This document shows, one piece after another, positions 8,432 to 18,616 of a stretch of DNA of 42,973 bases. The notes beneath the pieces were generated by a model that made no database searches, had not been told where the DNA came from, and worked only from the letters and a program-made list of their open reading frames with translations. The stretch covers positions 1 through 42,973 of the forward strand of contig CAKZOO010000163.1 in NCBI GenBank assembly GCA_937136455.1, read 5' to 3'. Made by a program: the position numbers and the translations under genes. Positions within the stretch are counted from its first letter, which is position 1. Each line of letters begins with the position of its first letter. The DNA comes from an uncultured Flavobacteriaceae bacterium (GTDB lineage Bacteria; Bacteroidota; Bacteroidia; Flavobacteriales; Flavobacteriaceae).

Positions 8432-10728
8432 TATAGCTCTCCCTTATGTAGCGTGATAGCTTCTTTCATTATATGTGCGTTAAGGAACTCTATCAACCAG
8501 AGATTTTGAGGTAGTGTCTGTCTGGCCATTAATTTCCACGATCTCTCTAAGAAAGAATTTCTTTCTGCTCTCCTACCTTCTGCGATACCAATTTCATTAT
8601 TTATGAATCTAACTACATCATCAGCTGATTGGATAATAGGTGAAACTCCTCTACTCATCCCGTCTCTAGTAAATACCTCTAATACTAGATCGACGTACAT
8701 CCCTGCGGCTCCAGAGTCGATCATAGATTTAGCTATCCAAGAAGGTGTGATTTCTGTCTCCCTACCTCGTATAAAATCTTTTAGTGAATTTACTGTCGTC
8801 CCTACTAGAGTCGCAGCAAATACACCTTGAGCTAGTGAAACTAAACTATTCCATTCTGTAGATATTAGAGACCCTTTAGAGTCTGAAGCTCTAAGCATCT
8901 CAGCAAATACGTGACCTGACTTGAGAACCGTACCCTTAAATTGAGTACCTAGTTCAGCAGCAAGTCTGATCGGGTCGTCTTTCGATCTAGTCAATCCGAG
9001 CTGTCTTTCTTCCTTAAGGCCCCTAACTGGAGAAGCTTTTCTGATTTGTTCGTTGAAATAGTTACCTAATTTAGTCTGTAGCCCATCGATATATTTAGAG
9101 TTAGCTTCTGTTCTAAACTCTTCGAGCATACCTGGACTCACGTATTCTTCACCAGATTGTTTCTTCCAAAGTGAAAGATCAGATAGTTCTTTATCTGTAA
9201 GACCTGTCGCTTCTCTTACACCCTTCTGGAAGTCGTTAAGATTACCTAGCGGAGTCTCGATATTGTCTGTTAAAGACTTAGCGTGGAGTCTCATAGCAGT
9301 TGATCTATTAATATTTGTAACTGGTTTAGTTAGGTTAATTGTCATCCATGTATCCATAATAGATGAAACTGAACCCATATTATAAGTCGATGGTCCAAGC
9401 TCTGCGATCTCTCTAGCTGTATCTTCGATAGAGATTAGTAGTAACTCAGCCATTTCTTTTCTACTCTTACCTACTGGAGTTACACTTTTTAACCATTCGA
9501 TAGGTACTTTAGCGAAGTTCGAAATAGTAGAACCATCAGCCGTTCTAAGAGTCATCATAGTAGTAGATAAATCCATCAGGGAAGTGAAACCAGTTTGACC
9601 AAGTAATCTCAAAATATCTACTTTCTTCTTTGCTTGAATAGCTCTAAAAGACTTCCCATAGATACTGTCGAAGTCATCATACCTCTGAGAAGACCCAGAA
9701 AATCCTTGGATTGAATCCATGAACTTACCTACTTTCTTATGGTCTTGAGAAATATTGTGAACTTTAGACACGTTCTCTAGAAGCTCTTTAGCTTGACTCA
9801 TAGGATTATTTCCGAACTTTGCATTAAGTGAAGCTTTCCTTGCACCCTCTGTAATAGTCCCGATTAACCCTTCATATAGATTGTTGAATCCGTATTTCTG
9901 GTTGTACTTAAAGAAACTCTCACCGTCTCTAAAGACGATTTCTCTAGTCCCACCCATGAAACTTTTAGAACCTAGACCTATATCCCCTAAATTATCTGCC
10001 ATTTCTCTTAGAGTTTTAGCAGCTTGTTTAGGGCTCTGGAGACCACCGAAAGACTTTTCCACATCGATTAGTTCTAATGTATCGCTAATCCAAGTATCTA
10101 CGTCTGACAGAATCTCGTCTGGGTTATGGGTCTGTTGAAATAAATAACCCTCTCTATATTTAATAGTTGAGCCATTATCTCTCTGGAGCTTGATAATTCT
10201 TTTATTGAGTCTCTCGATCGCATCGGCTGCCTTGATAACTTCATCAGGCATTTTACTGATATATCCTTCATCAACTCTGTTGAACATCTCAACGATGATC
10301 TTCTCGTCAAATTTACCTGACGCTAGAATCTTTCTGATGTTTTTATGATCTAAGTCATTATTAAAACCTCGAATAAGTGAGGCCTTAAAAGTGTTGAAAG
10401 TGTTCTCTACTGTATTGAATTTATTAGATACTTTCCTAGTCGTACCTTCAACAATAGAGAGGAGACCCTCGACTATATCTCCCTTGAATCCTTCCTGAGA
10501 TAGATGTTCAAGGTTAGCTTTTCTTTTGATATTTGCATCTACTTTCGCGACTGTTCTTTCCAGAGCTTCAAGTTCAGCTCTATCAACCGCAGTTCTAGAT
10601 AGCTCCTGTATTCTAGTTAGATCAGTCTCATTTTCTTTGATGATCTTATCGAATACTTTATTTAATCTTTCAGCTTGTCTCCTAGATAAATCTGGGAAAG
10701 CTTCCATTACTTCTACTACACAAGACAT
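8431..10728 (-). CDS. large internal virion protein
   Basis: 765 residues from the ATG at 10728, which overlaps the upstream stop (TAATG) and has GAGGAG 6-7 nt before it. An in-frame ATG six codons earlier lacks such a site. The protein is largely helical: coiled-coil sequence at residues 20-75, amphipathic and glycine-poor helices in the middle, and a hydrophobic stretch at about 645-665 (LVSLAQGVFAATLVGTTV). This matches the C-terminal ejection or core proteins of T7-like virions (gp15/gp16 position), and gene order agrees, since it follows two other internal proteins. I see no lytic transglycosylase motif here. The likely role is the capsid core and the DNA-ejection channel across the envelope. 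Confidence 0.65.
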   Translation of the reverse strand: MSCVVEVMEAFPDLSRRQAERLNKVFDKIIKENETDLTRIQELSRTAVDRAELEALERTVAKVDANIKRKANLEHLSQEGFKGDIVEGLLSIVEGTTRKVSNKFNTVENTFNTFKASLIRGFNNDLDHKNIRKILASGKFDEKIIVEMFNRVDEGYISKMPDEVIKAADAIERLNKRIIKLQRDNGSTIKYREGYLFQQTHNPDEILSDVDTWISDTLELIDVEKSFGGLQSPKQAAKTLREMADNLGDIGLGSKSFMGGTREIVFRDGESFFKYNQKYGFNNLYEGLIGTITEGARKASLNAKFGNNPMSQAKELLENVSKVHNISQDHKKVGKFMDSIQGFSGSSQRYDDFDSIYGKSFRAIQAKKKVDILRLLGQTGFTSLMDLSTTMMTLRTADGSTISNFAKVPIEWLKSVTPVGKSRKEMAELLLISIEDTAREIAELGPSTYNMGSVSSIMDTWMTINLTKPVTNINRSTAMRLHAKSLTDNIETPLGNLNDFQKGVREATGLTDKELSDLSLWKKQSGEEYVSPGMLEEFRTEANSKYIDGLQTKLGNYFNEQIRKASPVRGLKEERQLGLTRSKDDPIRLAAELGTQFKGTVLKSGHVFAEMLRASDSKGSLISTEWNSLVSLAQGVFAATLVGTTVNSLKDFIRGRETEITPSWIAKSMIDSGAAGMYVDLVLEVFTRDGMSRGVSPIIQSADDVVRFINNEIGIAEGRRAERNSFLERSWKLMARQTLPQNLWLIEFLNAHIMKEAITLHKGEL

Positions 10729-12362
10729 TAACTTCTCCTCACACAATCAAACATAGCTTTAGCGATAGTCCTCATTTTATCAGGAAGATTTTCTTTGAGA
10801 GCCGTTTCCATTTGTGTTGCTTGTTCTGACCCTTCTACTATATCTTGTCTAATCTCAGATAGCCTAGTCTTAGTTTCCTCGATATCTCTACCAAGCCCTG
10901 ACTTCTGTACTTCTGGAGATAATTGATCTACCTCTGCATCAGCAAGTGGATCCGATAATAAGTTAGATTCTTTTGATTCTAAGTAGTTAGCGTGTGCTTC
11001 TCTTCCAGAATTTACAACATCTTCTGTAAGTGGTGCTGTAGGCTCTGTTGATTCTACACCTCTAGCTTTAACTGAGTTTTTATTAAATACTGTAAGGGCC
11101 TCTGCTCCAAGATCACCGCCTTGAGAGTCAATAGCTCTATATCTCACCCCATCAATACCTTTTTCGACTAGGGCTGAATTTAGCGAATCTTGGATGATAT
11201 CTCTACCTTCTGAAGTTTTGAGTCTATCGACTGCTTCCATAACTTCTTTGATAGTAGATTTACCGTTGAAAGCCTCGGCTACTTCGGAAGAAAACTCCGA
11301 ATCCACTTTAGCTTTGACTGAATCCTCCAGGCCATCTGGAAGTGCAGAATCTATTTCTACGATTTTATTCGTATCAACATCTACTGTAACCACTTTCCCG
11401 TTGGCTCCATCAAGACCATTACTTACTCTAGCTCCTGCTAAGTTTCTGCTCGATACGAAAGACTGACCTCCGAATCTACCAGTACCGAAGTTAGCTTGAG
11501 TATCTGCGTTAATTACGTCGTTATCTGTTCTATTAGCTGAGAAGAAAGTTCCTTCCTCCCGAGCTACCTCTGGCTCTGATCTTCTCTGAATATCGATTGC
11601 AGAGTCTCTTACTGGACCATCTATATCTCTAGGCTTTTTGCCTTGAGAGATAGTCGTAGCCGACCTCTTAGCCGCTGAATCAGCTTCGGAAATAAAGTCT
11701 TTACCTCTGGCTATTCCCTCAAATAAACCACCTGCGATTGTAGATAAACCGATGTTGATTAGGGAATCCGCTGTTGTATATTCAGTACCGAATTGATCGG
11801 CTGCTGATCTAAATACTTGATCTTCGATAACACCCTCAGCTAGTCCAATACCGCCACCAAAAGCGATTCTTTGACCTACCGATAACTGTCTCGATACTCG
11901 ACCTGCATTAGCTAAAGCTGCCATACCTTTTACGGCCATTGACTCTAAAAATAGACCTGTACCTAAAGCTGCAGGGTCAGATAAACCGCCAAGTAAACCA
12001 CCTGTAAGCGGAGCTGCTATATTCCCTGTAGCGTATGGGTCGATATTTGAAAGGATGAAATTTCTGTTACTTTCAGCTTCTCTCTTATTTAATATCATTT
12101 CTACCTGATCTCTCGTAAGAGGTTCTTCCTCATCAATACCGAATTGATTCTTGATCTCTGTCGGGCTGAGAGTTTTTCCTGAGTCACCCAAGCTGTTGAA
12201 AACTACCTTATCGTAGATAGTCTCAGTTAAATTAGGTGCTTGAAAAGCTGCCTTGAATCCTGCCCAAGGAGTAAATACTGGTCTAATCCCTTGGCTCGAC
12301 TGAGCAATATTCTCAGGGAGTCTATCAGGATTAGAATATATATCACCGAAACCGTAATTCAT
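10728..12362 (-). CDS. internal virion protein with ADP-ribosyltransferase-like C-terminal domain
   Basis: 544 residues, with GAGG 7 nt before the ATG at 12362. The first 230 residues contain hydrophobic Gly/Ala-rich helices (LTGGLLGGLSDPAALGTGLF and IAFGGGIGLAEGV), as in ejected core proteins. Residues about 290-425 look like the ART-type domain found in phage polyvalent and ejected proteins: FGGQSFVSSRNLAGARV at 297, a KVVTVDVDTNKIVEID strand pair, then EKGIDGVRYRAID at 400-412 followed by ALTVFNKNSVKARG. The G-x-DG-[VI]-x-Y element and the VF-N-x-x-[SQ]-[VI]-K ending are the recognisable parts. The tail after 430 is acidic and helical. It lies between two internal virion proteins, so if the enzyme is active it would be delivered into the host with the DNA. 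Confidence 0.6.
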   Translation of the reverse strand: MNYGFGDIYSNPDRLPENIAQSSQGIRPVFTPWAGFKAAFQAPNLTETIYDKVVFNSLGDSGKTLSPTEIKNQFGIDEEEPLTRDQVEMILNKREAESNRNFILSNIDPYATGNIAAPLTGGLLGGLSDPAALGTGLFLESMAVKGMAALANAGRVSRQLSVGQRIAFGGGIGLAEGVIEDQVFRSAADQFGTEYTTADSLINIGLSTIAGGLFEGIARGKDFISEADSAAKRSATTISQGKKPRDIDGPVRDSAIDIQRRSEPEVAREEGTFFSANRTDNDVINADTQANFGTGRFGGQSFVSSRNLAGARVSNGLDGANGKVVTVDVDTNKIVEIDSALPDGLEDSVKAKVDSEFSSEVAEAFNGKSTIKEVMEAVDRLKTSEGRDIIQDSLNSALVEKGIDGVRYRAIDSQGGDLGAEALTVFNKNSVKARGVESTEPTAPLTEDVVNSGREAHANYLESKESNLLSDPLADAEVDQLSPEVQKSGLGRDIEETKTRLSEIRQDIVEGSEQATQMETALKENLPDKMRTIAKAMFDCVRRS

Positions 12363-12366
12363 TATA

Positions 12367-15003
12367 TTACCTCAATGGAGCTACCATATCGTTAAAGAAA
12401 TTAACTGAGCCTTCCTGTAGTTTGTCCAGGGTACTCTTATTAGACTCGATAACTTTCGGGTCATTTGCTGCATCTCTTAGGTCGATAGTTAGTTCTTCAC
12501 CGTTTTTATCTAGTAACATTACACCCTTAGACATACCTGTACTCTGTCTGAGTTTAAATCTCATTACAGGGCCATCAGGAATAATGTCGATCTTGTGCTG
12601 ACCATCTAAGAACCAAGCTCTTAATTTCTCGTTTACTGTATTTCTATCTTTAAGATCAGACTCAGATAGTGTCTTAGCGAAAGTAGGGTCTACAATAGAA
12701 TCTAATTTCACCATATCAACTAGGTTCTCTGGTTTAGAGAACACATCAACCATACCTTTTGTCTGCTCTGGAGTCACCCCTGCATTAGCCAAGAACATAG
12801 GAGAGAAAACTGTCGCTGTCTCACCTTCTTTAACTACTGTCCAGTTGTTCTTCATAAGAACATCGAAAGCTTGACCCGCTGCATCGGAGTCGCTTGTAGT
12901 TCCGTTTCTTAATTGAATCTTCTGAGCTTGAAGTAGCATTACATCATTTAAAGCCCTCATTTCACTTTGAGAACCACTATAGTTAGTCTTCACAGCTAGG
13001 AAGTTTTGCATATCTTTGATCTTACTGAATACCTCTTTACGAAGCTTTAACTCTGCATTAGGGAAAGCTGTCTTATGGTTTTCAGCAATATCTTTCCTAT
13101 TGATGATACTATCCATCATCTCTTTACCTGCCGTTACCCCCGTATCAGTATTAGGTTGAAGTAATGATAGTCTTACCGAAGGGTCCATTTTCCCTTGATT
13201 AACCGCAGCATCCATAAACCTTTTAAAGTTCTCTGGACCCTTAATACTCCTGTGTTGATGACCCCACTCGAAAGCACTATTAAGACCTGTCTCGTCCTGT
13301 CTCGCTAGGAATCCATTAACTTTAGATGCTTCCTGAGATAGGTAGTCTGGTCTGTAATATTGTCTCTTCCCTTTGGGGATTTGCATTTCATCGTATCTAG
13401 CATCAAGTCTAGAGATATAATCCTGATGTTGGGTAGCCCCTGCATCCTTATTCGCGTCTAGTTGTCTAGCTCTCGAATCGTGAGAAGTTACATACTCAGC
13501 TTTATGTTGGTGGGAAGCATTAGAGATAGACCAATTAACAACTCTATTTCTAATATTCCCTTTGATTCCTGACATTAAGTTCTTGTTATTAATAGCTTCA
13601 GAAACCCCTAAATCTGCTATTACAGCATCAATATTATTAGAAGAGTTCTTAGCCTTAGATAACATACTTTGGCCTGGTAAGAATGGCTCTTGCTGCATTG
13701 ACTTAATAACTACTGAACCTGCTAGATCAGTAACTAAAGGAGTCGCTTTCTCAGCTCCAAGAACACCTACGATTTGATTAGTGTATCCTTGAACCATTTC
13801 TCTAGTCTCAGGGTCGTTATAGTTAAGAGCGATATTCGGGTCGTCACTAGCTAGACGCTTAGATAAACCCTTGTATTCATTGACTAATTGAGACTTCTTT
13901 TGCTTCATTTTAGCTTCAAGTCCATTATAAAATTTAGACAGCCAACCCAGATACTCGCCTTCAGTAAGTGCATCTTTCATAGGGTTAGGGCCTTTCCTTA
14001 CTTCACCTTGAACATCAATTGTCGGTGTAGTGATAACTTCAGATACCCCATCAGTCATGGAAACTGACCCATCATTTTGGAAACGGATAGCTCTTTTGTC
14101 CTCCATTTGGACAAGAAGATCCCCCTCTGGAGTAATTACCTGTTTAGCTACTCTAGCTTTATTATCGTTAAGGAAAGTCTGAACCATTCCGTCTAACTTA
14201 TCTCTAACTACTTTAGCTTGTGCGTCATTACTCTTCAGATCGAAAGTATCTACCTCAAGAACATTACCCATCTGCATTAGATTGTCGTGCTCTAGTTGAG
14301 TAGTTAACCACCCATTAGATACTGACCTCTGACTATTTTTAAGAATCTTCCTATCTGCATCGGCAGTATTTACCGCATCAGCTGATAGGTAAGCTTCATT
14401 TAGTTTTTGAATAGCATTTTCACCTTCTATCCTTGTAAGAGATTTACCCTTATTTGCTAGAGATTTTACTGTCTCTTCTCTAACTTCTGAGAAAGCATCT
14501 ACTTCCCAAGCTTGGTTCTGAACTAAGGTATCTTTGTTGGCCTTAGCAAGCATAACCTTCCTAGAAGATAAATCTTGAAGTTCGAATAGTCTCTTAGCTT
14601 GAGTAGTTGGGGCATCGGCAGCATTAAGATCATTCCAATTCTTATCCCACTTATCCATATACTCGTGAAGCCCGAGACCTGTATCTTCTTCAGAAACTCT
14701 ACCGTCTGCACTTTCGCTTTTAAATACTACTGTACCCTTAGAAGGGTCGTAAGAAGAAACTGCTCTGTTGTATTCGAAATCTCTATCTCTATCTTTCTGA
14801 GTAGATTTATTTAAGTTGTATCTTTTACTTTCTTGGAGCTTTTCTTCTGCAAGAAATTGATTAGCGACAACAGCAGCTTGAGCCCCGATCTGCCCTACAG
14901 CAGCGGCAACCGAACCTGCACCTCTGTTAATCACGTTCCCTGACTGAACTCTCTCGTCTATAGATACGTTTTGTCTTACGTTAAATGATGATATTCTAAC
15001 CAT
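12367..15003 (-). CDS. large internal virion protein
   Basis: 878 residues from the ATG at 15003, which has AGGTGGGG a few bases upstream. A GTG four codons earlier overlaps that ribosome site and is less likely. The start overlaps the preceding gene by 8 nt. The N-terminus (MVRISSFNVRQNVSIDER, then a Gly/Ala-rich segment GAGSVAAAVGQIGAQAAVVA) and the long helical, charged remainder fit the gp15-like internal core protein in both size and position, between the gp14-like gene and two further internal proteins. No enzyme motif is evident. It probably forms the periplasmic ejection tunnel or capsid inner core. Confidence 0.65.
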   Translation of the reverse strand: MVRISSFNVRQNVSIDERVQSGNVINRGAGSVAAAVGQIGAQAAVVANQFLAEEKLQESKRYNLNKSTQKDRDRDFEYNRAVSSYDPSKGTVVFKSESADGRVSEEDTGLGLHEYMDKWDKNWNDLNAADAPTTQAKRLFELQDLSSRKVMLAKANKDTLVQNQAWEVDAFSEVREETVKSLANKGKSLTRIEGENAIQKLNEAYLSADAVNTADADRKILKNSQRSVSNGWLTTQLEHDNLMQMGNVLEVDTFDLKSNDAQAKVVRDKLDGMVQTFLNDNKARVAKQVITPEGDLLVQMEDKRAIRFQNDGSVSMTDGVSEVITTPTIDVQGEVRKGPNPMKDALTEGEYLGWLSKFYNGLEAKMKQKKSQLVNEYKGLSKRLASDDPNIALNYNDPETREMVQGYTNQIVGVLGAEKATPLVTDLAGSVVIKSMQQEPFLPGQSMLSKAKNSSNNIDAVIADLGVSEAINNKNLMSGIKGNIRNRVVNWSISNASHQHKAEYVTSHDSRARQLDANKDAGATQHQDYISRLDARYDEMQIPKGKRQYYRPDYLSQEASKVNGFLARQDETGLNSAFEWGHQHRSIKGPENFKRFMDAAVNQGKMDPSVRLSLLQPNTDTGVTAGKEMMDSIINRKDIAENHKTAFPNAELKLRKEVFSKIKDMQNFLAVKTNYSGSQSEMRALNDVMLLQAQKIQLRNGTTSDSDAAGQAFDVLMKNNWTVVKEGETATVFSPMFLANAGVTPEQTKGMVDVFSKPENLVDMVKLDSIVDPTFAKTLSESDLKDRNTVNEKLRAWFLDGQHKIDIIPDGPVMRFKLRQSTGMSKGVMLLDKNGEELTIDLRDAANDPKVIESNKSTLDKLQEGSVNFFNDMVAPLR

Positions 15004-15457
15004 TCTTATCCCCACCTGGACTATTATGGAAAGCTGTTCCGATTCCGAATCCTGCTTTACCTATCGCTGAGATAGTACCTGCTGACTCGATATCCGATGC
15101 AGTTTCAAGCCTAGTTTCAGCACCAAGTCTGACCATTCTTGACTCCCACTCAGCAGCTCTAGTATCTAGCTCGATCTGTTCAATAGCTTTGTTCACAGTA
15201 TCTTGAACTAATCTGCCGATACCTGAAACATCTACCCCTGCTCCTGCAGCTTGGGCTTTCTGAGTCCCTGTGTGAACAAGGGCAGACTCCATTAATAGTT
15301 CGTTATTTATTTCATTACGTCTTAATATTTCTTCAGCTCTAGCAAAATCGATTTGTGATTGCTGTCTTTGCTGTTCTGCTTGAGCCTGAGAAGATTGATA
15401 TTGACCATAAGCACTAACTAAAGCCGAACCCACGGACAATGCTGTCATTAAAGCCAT
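14996..15457 (-). CDS. gp14-like internal virion protein
   Basis: 153 residues, with GGAGG 5 nt before the ATG at 15457. The N-terminus is hydrophobic and small-residue-rich (MALMTALSVGSALVSAYGQY). A Gln/Ala/Glu coiled coil follows (QAQAEQQRQQSQIDFARAEEI), then the characteristic AQAAGAGVDVSGIGRLVQD segment and a glycine-rich tail. This pattern is typical of the small T7 gp14-type internal protein, which inserts in the outer membrane on ejection. It follows the nozzle gene and precedes the two big core proteins, the expected order. Confidence 0.7.
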   Translation of the reverse strand: MALMTALSVGSALVSAYGQYQSSQAQAEQQRQQSQIDFARAEEILRRNEINNELLMESALVHTGTQKAQAAGAGVDVSGIGRLVQDTVNKAIEQIELDTRAAEWESRMVRLGAETRLETASDIESAGTISAIGKAGFGIGTAFHNSPGGDKNG

Positions 15458-17545
15458 CTACCCCTCCTGACCTGTACCTCTTACGAGGATGTTAGAGATA
15501 CTAACTGGATATCTAGTATCGTTTTCAATAATAATAGTATGATCTATTTCTGGCGACCCGTCCACATGAGTCTCGTGTACTCCATCGAAAGGAGTCTCGT
15601 AAGTCATTGTTTCTTTGTTTGAGTCTGCTGTCCCTATAGATATTACACCTCTAGCCTCGTGAAGTCTAACAGCTACTTTATCAGCTCTCTGAAAAGCTAA
15701 CTGAGAATCACCGATACTCGCACCCTGCTGAATAGGTGTAGTTTCCATTCTACTAGTTTTAGGGTCTTCAATAATAGCTAGGATATTCTTAGCATTTTTG
15801 GCAGAAGGATTACCTAAGTGATCTACCAGAGTGTATTCTTCTACTGTTAAGTCCTCCAGTAAAATATTTACTGTCTGACCTATAGTGAAACCCAAGTTAG
15901 TGAAACTACTAATATATGTAGGTGTGAAAGTAGGTGCAGGACCGAACTCAATATCTTGAGAAGTCCTGATGTGCTTCCTTCCTTTTACAGCTGATATTTC
16001 AATATCTGTAAGTTTTGAAGCTCCGGTATTATCTTGAAGGTCCATAGTGATTAGTTCAGCTTCAGTATGAATATCTAAAATACCGAAAGAAGAACCATCT
16101 TCAAAGATTACGTCACCCTGCAAAGTACCTAGTACTCTTCCAGTTTCTTGAACTCTAGACCAACCAAGAACTCCAGAAGAAGCCTCGATAGTGCAAGTAA
16201 ATAGTCCATTATCTGCGGTTACATAAAATCTTTTATTGCTGTAATCGTAAATTATCTTAGATACCAGGCCAATTTCCGGACCTAAAATACCAATGTTTTT
16301 AGATACATAGCCACCGTTCTCCTCAGAAAAACTCATCTGTCTGATAGTCTTCCCGTCTCTTTCTACGAAGAAAGTAGATGATTGAGACCTTACGGCCAGG
16401 TGAGGTGCTGCACTTCCATATTTAGATACGGACTGAACATTAACAGAACCTAGACCAAATTGTCCGTCTACTCTAGTTATAATGAACTCTTCTGTTGCTG
16501 TACCTATAGTTAGGTGTCTCTCTGAAATAGCCCAATAAATAGCTGACGTATCGATAGTCGAAATAGGTAGAGCGAAAGGCTCCTCAGTAGCGAAAGTCTC
16601 ATTGTCCTTTACTGTGAAGTCTCCAAGACTACCTGTCCTAGAGAACCACAGACCTTGAGATTTAGCGTTAGAGTTAGCGAAAACTAGTCTCTGATCTATT
16701 AGAGATACTACCTTTGGCCAGTTATTTTGATACCATTCTGGAAGTCTAAAGAAGTCATAGTTTCCGTTTGGTGCTGCTGAACCTACCCAGATTACTGTAA
16801 CCGTATTTACTGAGTGAGCCACTATCTGACCGATATAACTGTTACTACCGTCGATTAACTCTAAATATGAGTTGACCATATCTTCTACTACATACCCTGC
16901 AGTATTTATAGTTACACTAGTTCCAGATACAGTAGCAATAACCGCTGGGTCTTGGTCAATTGGTGTAAGAGGTATAGACCTAAATCCTGCCTCTGCTGCC
17001 CACGCATTAGTATTTAAAGCTCTAGCCCAATGAGTATAGTTAGATACTTTCCATTGCCCTGTACCGTGAAGAGTCTCAGGGTAGATAACGATTGGCTCAT
17101 TAGTTCCATTCTTATCTGTAATAATAGTCGTATCGTTAATAGTTACCTTGTCGCCAGGAATAAAGTTGGAAACTTCTAGAAGAGATACAGACTGTACAAA
17201 TCCTACATCTGAAGCGATCTCTTCACTAGCTTGGTAAATGTCTAAGACATTATCGTAGTTACTCTCAGTCGGAAAGAATGGAGCTTTAAACCCTACGATA
17301 AATCTAGGAGAGTCAGAAATTCTTCTCTTTCTATCAATTACGAACTCAGCGACCCCATCACCGACTCCGTAAGTATATAGATTTCGTACCCCAGAAACTT
17401 CATTTAATGAACCTTCTTTGGATACAACATAATTATTTATAAATTTGCACGAGTTATAATACTCGCGTAGATCAGTACGACCCAACAAACGTGGGCTTAA
17501 CTCTCCATTGGAGAAGTTATACTGAGTGTATAGGAACCTTGCCAT
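15458..17545 (-). CDS. tail tubular protein B (nozzle)
   Basis: 695 residues, with AGAGG 5 nt before the ATG at 17545. The N-terminus carries the hallmark NFSNGELSPRLLGRTDLREYY, followed by NNYVVSKEGSLNEVSG, found in podovirus nozzle proteins of the T7 gp12 type. The rest is a beta-rich propeller-like protein (LPEWYQNNWPKVVSLIDQRL, FVERDGKTIRQMSFS) of expected length. It is encoded one gene after the tail tubular protein A homologue and abuts the gp14-like gene, exactly as in podovirus head-tail modules. The function is the distal tube through which DNA leaves the particle. Confidence 0.85.
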   Translation of the reverse strand: MARFLYTQYNFSNGELSPRLLGRTDLREYYNSCKFINNYVVSKEGSLNEVSGVRNLYTYGVGDGVAEFVIDRKRRISDSPRFIVGFKAPFFPTESNYDNVLDIYQASEEIASDVGFVQSVSLLEVSNFIPGDKVTINDTTIITDKNGTNEPIVIYPETLHGTGQWKVSNYTHWARALNTNAWAAEAGFRSIPLTPIDQDPAVIATVSGTSVTINTAGYVVEDMVNSYLELIDGSNSYIGQIVAHSVNTVTVIWVGSAAPNGNYDFFRLPEWYQNNWPKVVSLIDQRLVFANSNAKSQGLWFSRTGSLGDFTVKDNETFATEEPFALPISTIDTSAIYWAISERHLTIGTATEEFIITRVDGQFGLGSVNVQSVSKYGSAAPHLAVRSQSSTFFVERDGKTIRQMSFSEENGGYVSKNIGILGPEIGLVSKIIYDYSNKRFYVTADNGLFTCTIEASSGVLGWSRVQETGRVLGTLQGDVIFEDGSSFGILDIHTEAELITMDLQDNTGASKLTDIEISAVKGRKHIRTSQDIEFGPAPTFTPTYISSFTNLGFTIGQTVNILLEDLTVEEYTLVDHLGNPSAKNAKNILAIIEDPKTSRMETTPIQQGASIGDSQLAFQRADKVAVRLHEARGVISIGTADSNKETMTYETPFDGVHETHVDGSPEIDHTIIIENDTRYPVSISNILVRGTGQEG

Positions 17546-18096
17546 TACAACCTCTGAGTTAAGAATGTATCAATAGTGTACTCTGTTGGAGTAGACCCTT
17601 TAGCATTATAGCTCATTGCTCTAGGTGCAAGCAACTCTGCCTCTGCCATTAGAGAATCCTTAAGGGAATTGTTTTGAGTAAGTGAATAAGCCATCTCAGC
17701 AGCTAAGTTGAGGTACCAGGCCTTATCGAAATTAGGTGATCTCTTTACGTCCTCGTCGATTTCGTAGACGTAAACAAGTAAAAGAGTATCTGTGTTGGCG
17801 AAAATTAACTCACCTTCTACTTTATACTCTTCATCGTTGTATTCTTTGATAATGAAAATGTGATCGTCAGGTACTTCAAACTGGTGAGTAAATTCAAAAG
17901 CAGGAGTACCGATAGATGAAAGCTGAACTCTAGTAGTAGCGAAGTCCCAAGGACCCATTTCTAGAGTTACTTTCCTAGATGACTCTAAGAAGTCATTAAC
18001 TAGTCTAGCACGTTTACTATTGTCTTCTAAGGAAGAAATCCTCTCACAACCTAGCCTCCCTAAAGCATTATTAGCGATTTGTAAGTCAGTAAGCAT
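17545..18096 (-). CDS. tail tubular protein A (adaptor)
   Basis: 183 residues from the ATG at 18096. An ATG immediately before it (18099) is only 1 nt from GGAGG, so the second start is favoured but not certain. The sequence opens LTDLQIANNALGRLGCERI, continues LVNDFLESSRKVTLEMGPWDFAT, and ends with the Ala-rich helix YLNLAAEMAYSLT. This is the pattern of gp11-type adaptor proteins that sit between portal and nozzle. Length matches the family (about 180-200). Its stop overlaps the next start, coupling it to the nozzle gene. Confidence 0.85.
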   Translation of the reverse strand: MLTDLQIANNALGRLGCERISSLEDNSKRARLVNDFLESSRKVTLEMGPWDFATTRVQLSSIGTPAFEFTHQFEVPDDHIFIIKEYNDEEYKVEGELIFANTDTLLLVYVYEIDEDVKRSPNFDKAWYLNLAAEMAYSLTQNNSLKDSLMAEAELLAPRAMSYNAKGSTPTEYTIDTFLTQRL

Positions 18097-18136
18097 CATT
18101 CCTCCCTAAAAGACAGCAGAAACCTCACGAAGAGGA

Positions 18137-18595
18137 TTAGTCGTTTACGTACTCTACTTCTACAGAGATAACAGCGTCAAGAACTGAACCGTCCATTACT
18201 TCAGTACACTTTAAGAATAGTTGAGTTTCCTTAGAAAATCTCTTAAAGATACCTGCGTTAAGCTCGTTAGCTCTCTTAAGTGCAGCTTGTCCGCCACCAT
18301 CAGCAGCGACTACGAACGCGTCAGAATCTTCAGCGTCAACACCGTTAGCTTTATGTCCAAGCTCAAAGATACCAGTAGCACCTAGAGACTTGTCAATCTT
18401 GATCTTCGCATCAGTTACGATCGAAGATGCAGGGATAAATGGAAGAAGAATCTCGTCGTTTACTGCTAAAGCAGAACTAAGAGTTAGCTTGTCAAATACA
18501 AGTCTTTTTCTACCTGCTAACTCACCTTTTTCGATCTTTTCAGACGGCTTATTAACATATCCTTTTTCGTAGTTTTCACCATTAAATGTAGCCAT
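18137..18595 (-). CDS. virion protein, capsid decoration candidate
   Basis: 152 residues, with AGGAG before the ATG at 18595. It has an N-terminal GENYEKGYVNKPSEKI segment and then a beta-rich body (KLTLSSALAVNDEILLPFIP, KIKIDKSLGATGIFELGHKA) ending in VISVEVEYVND. No membrane or catalytic motif is seen. Similar small beta-rich genes immediately downstream of the major capsid protein in related podophages are capsid-associated. Decoration or head-completion is my inference from this position; I cannot assign a named family. Confidence 0.6.
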   Translation of the reverse strand: MATFNGENYEKGYVNKPSEKIEKGELAGRKRLVFDKLTLSSALAVNDEILLPFIPASSIVTDAKIKIDKSLGATGIFELGHKANGVDAEDSDAFVVAADGGGQAALKRANELNAGIFKRFSKETQLFLKCTEVMDGSVLDAVISVEVEYVND

Positions 18596-18616
18596 TTTTA
18601 TCTCCTAAATGGAACT

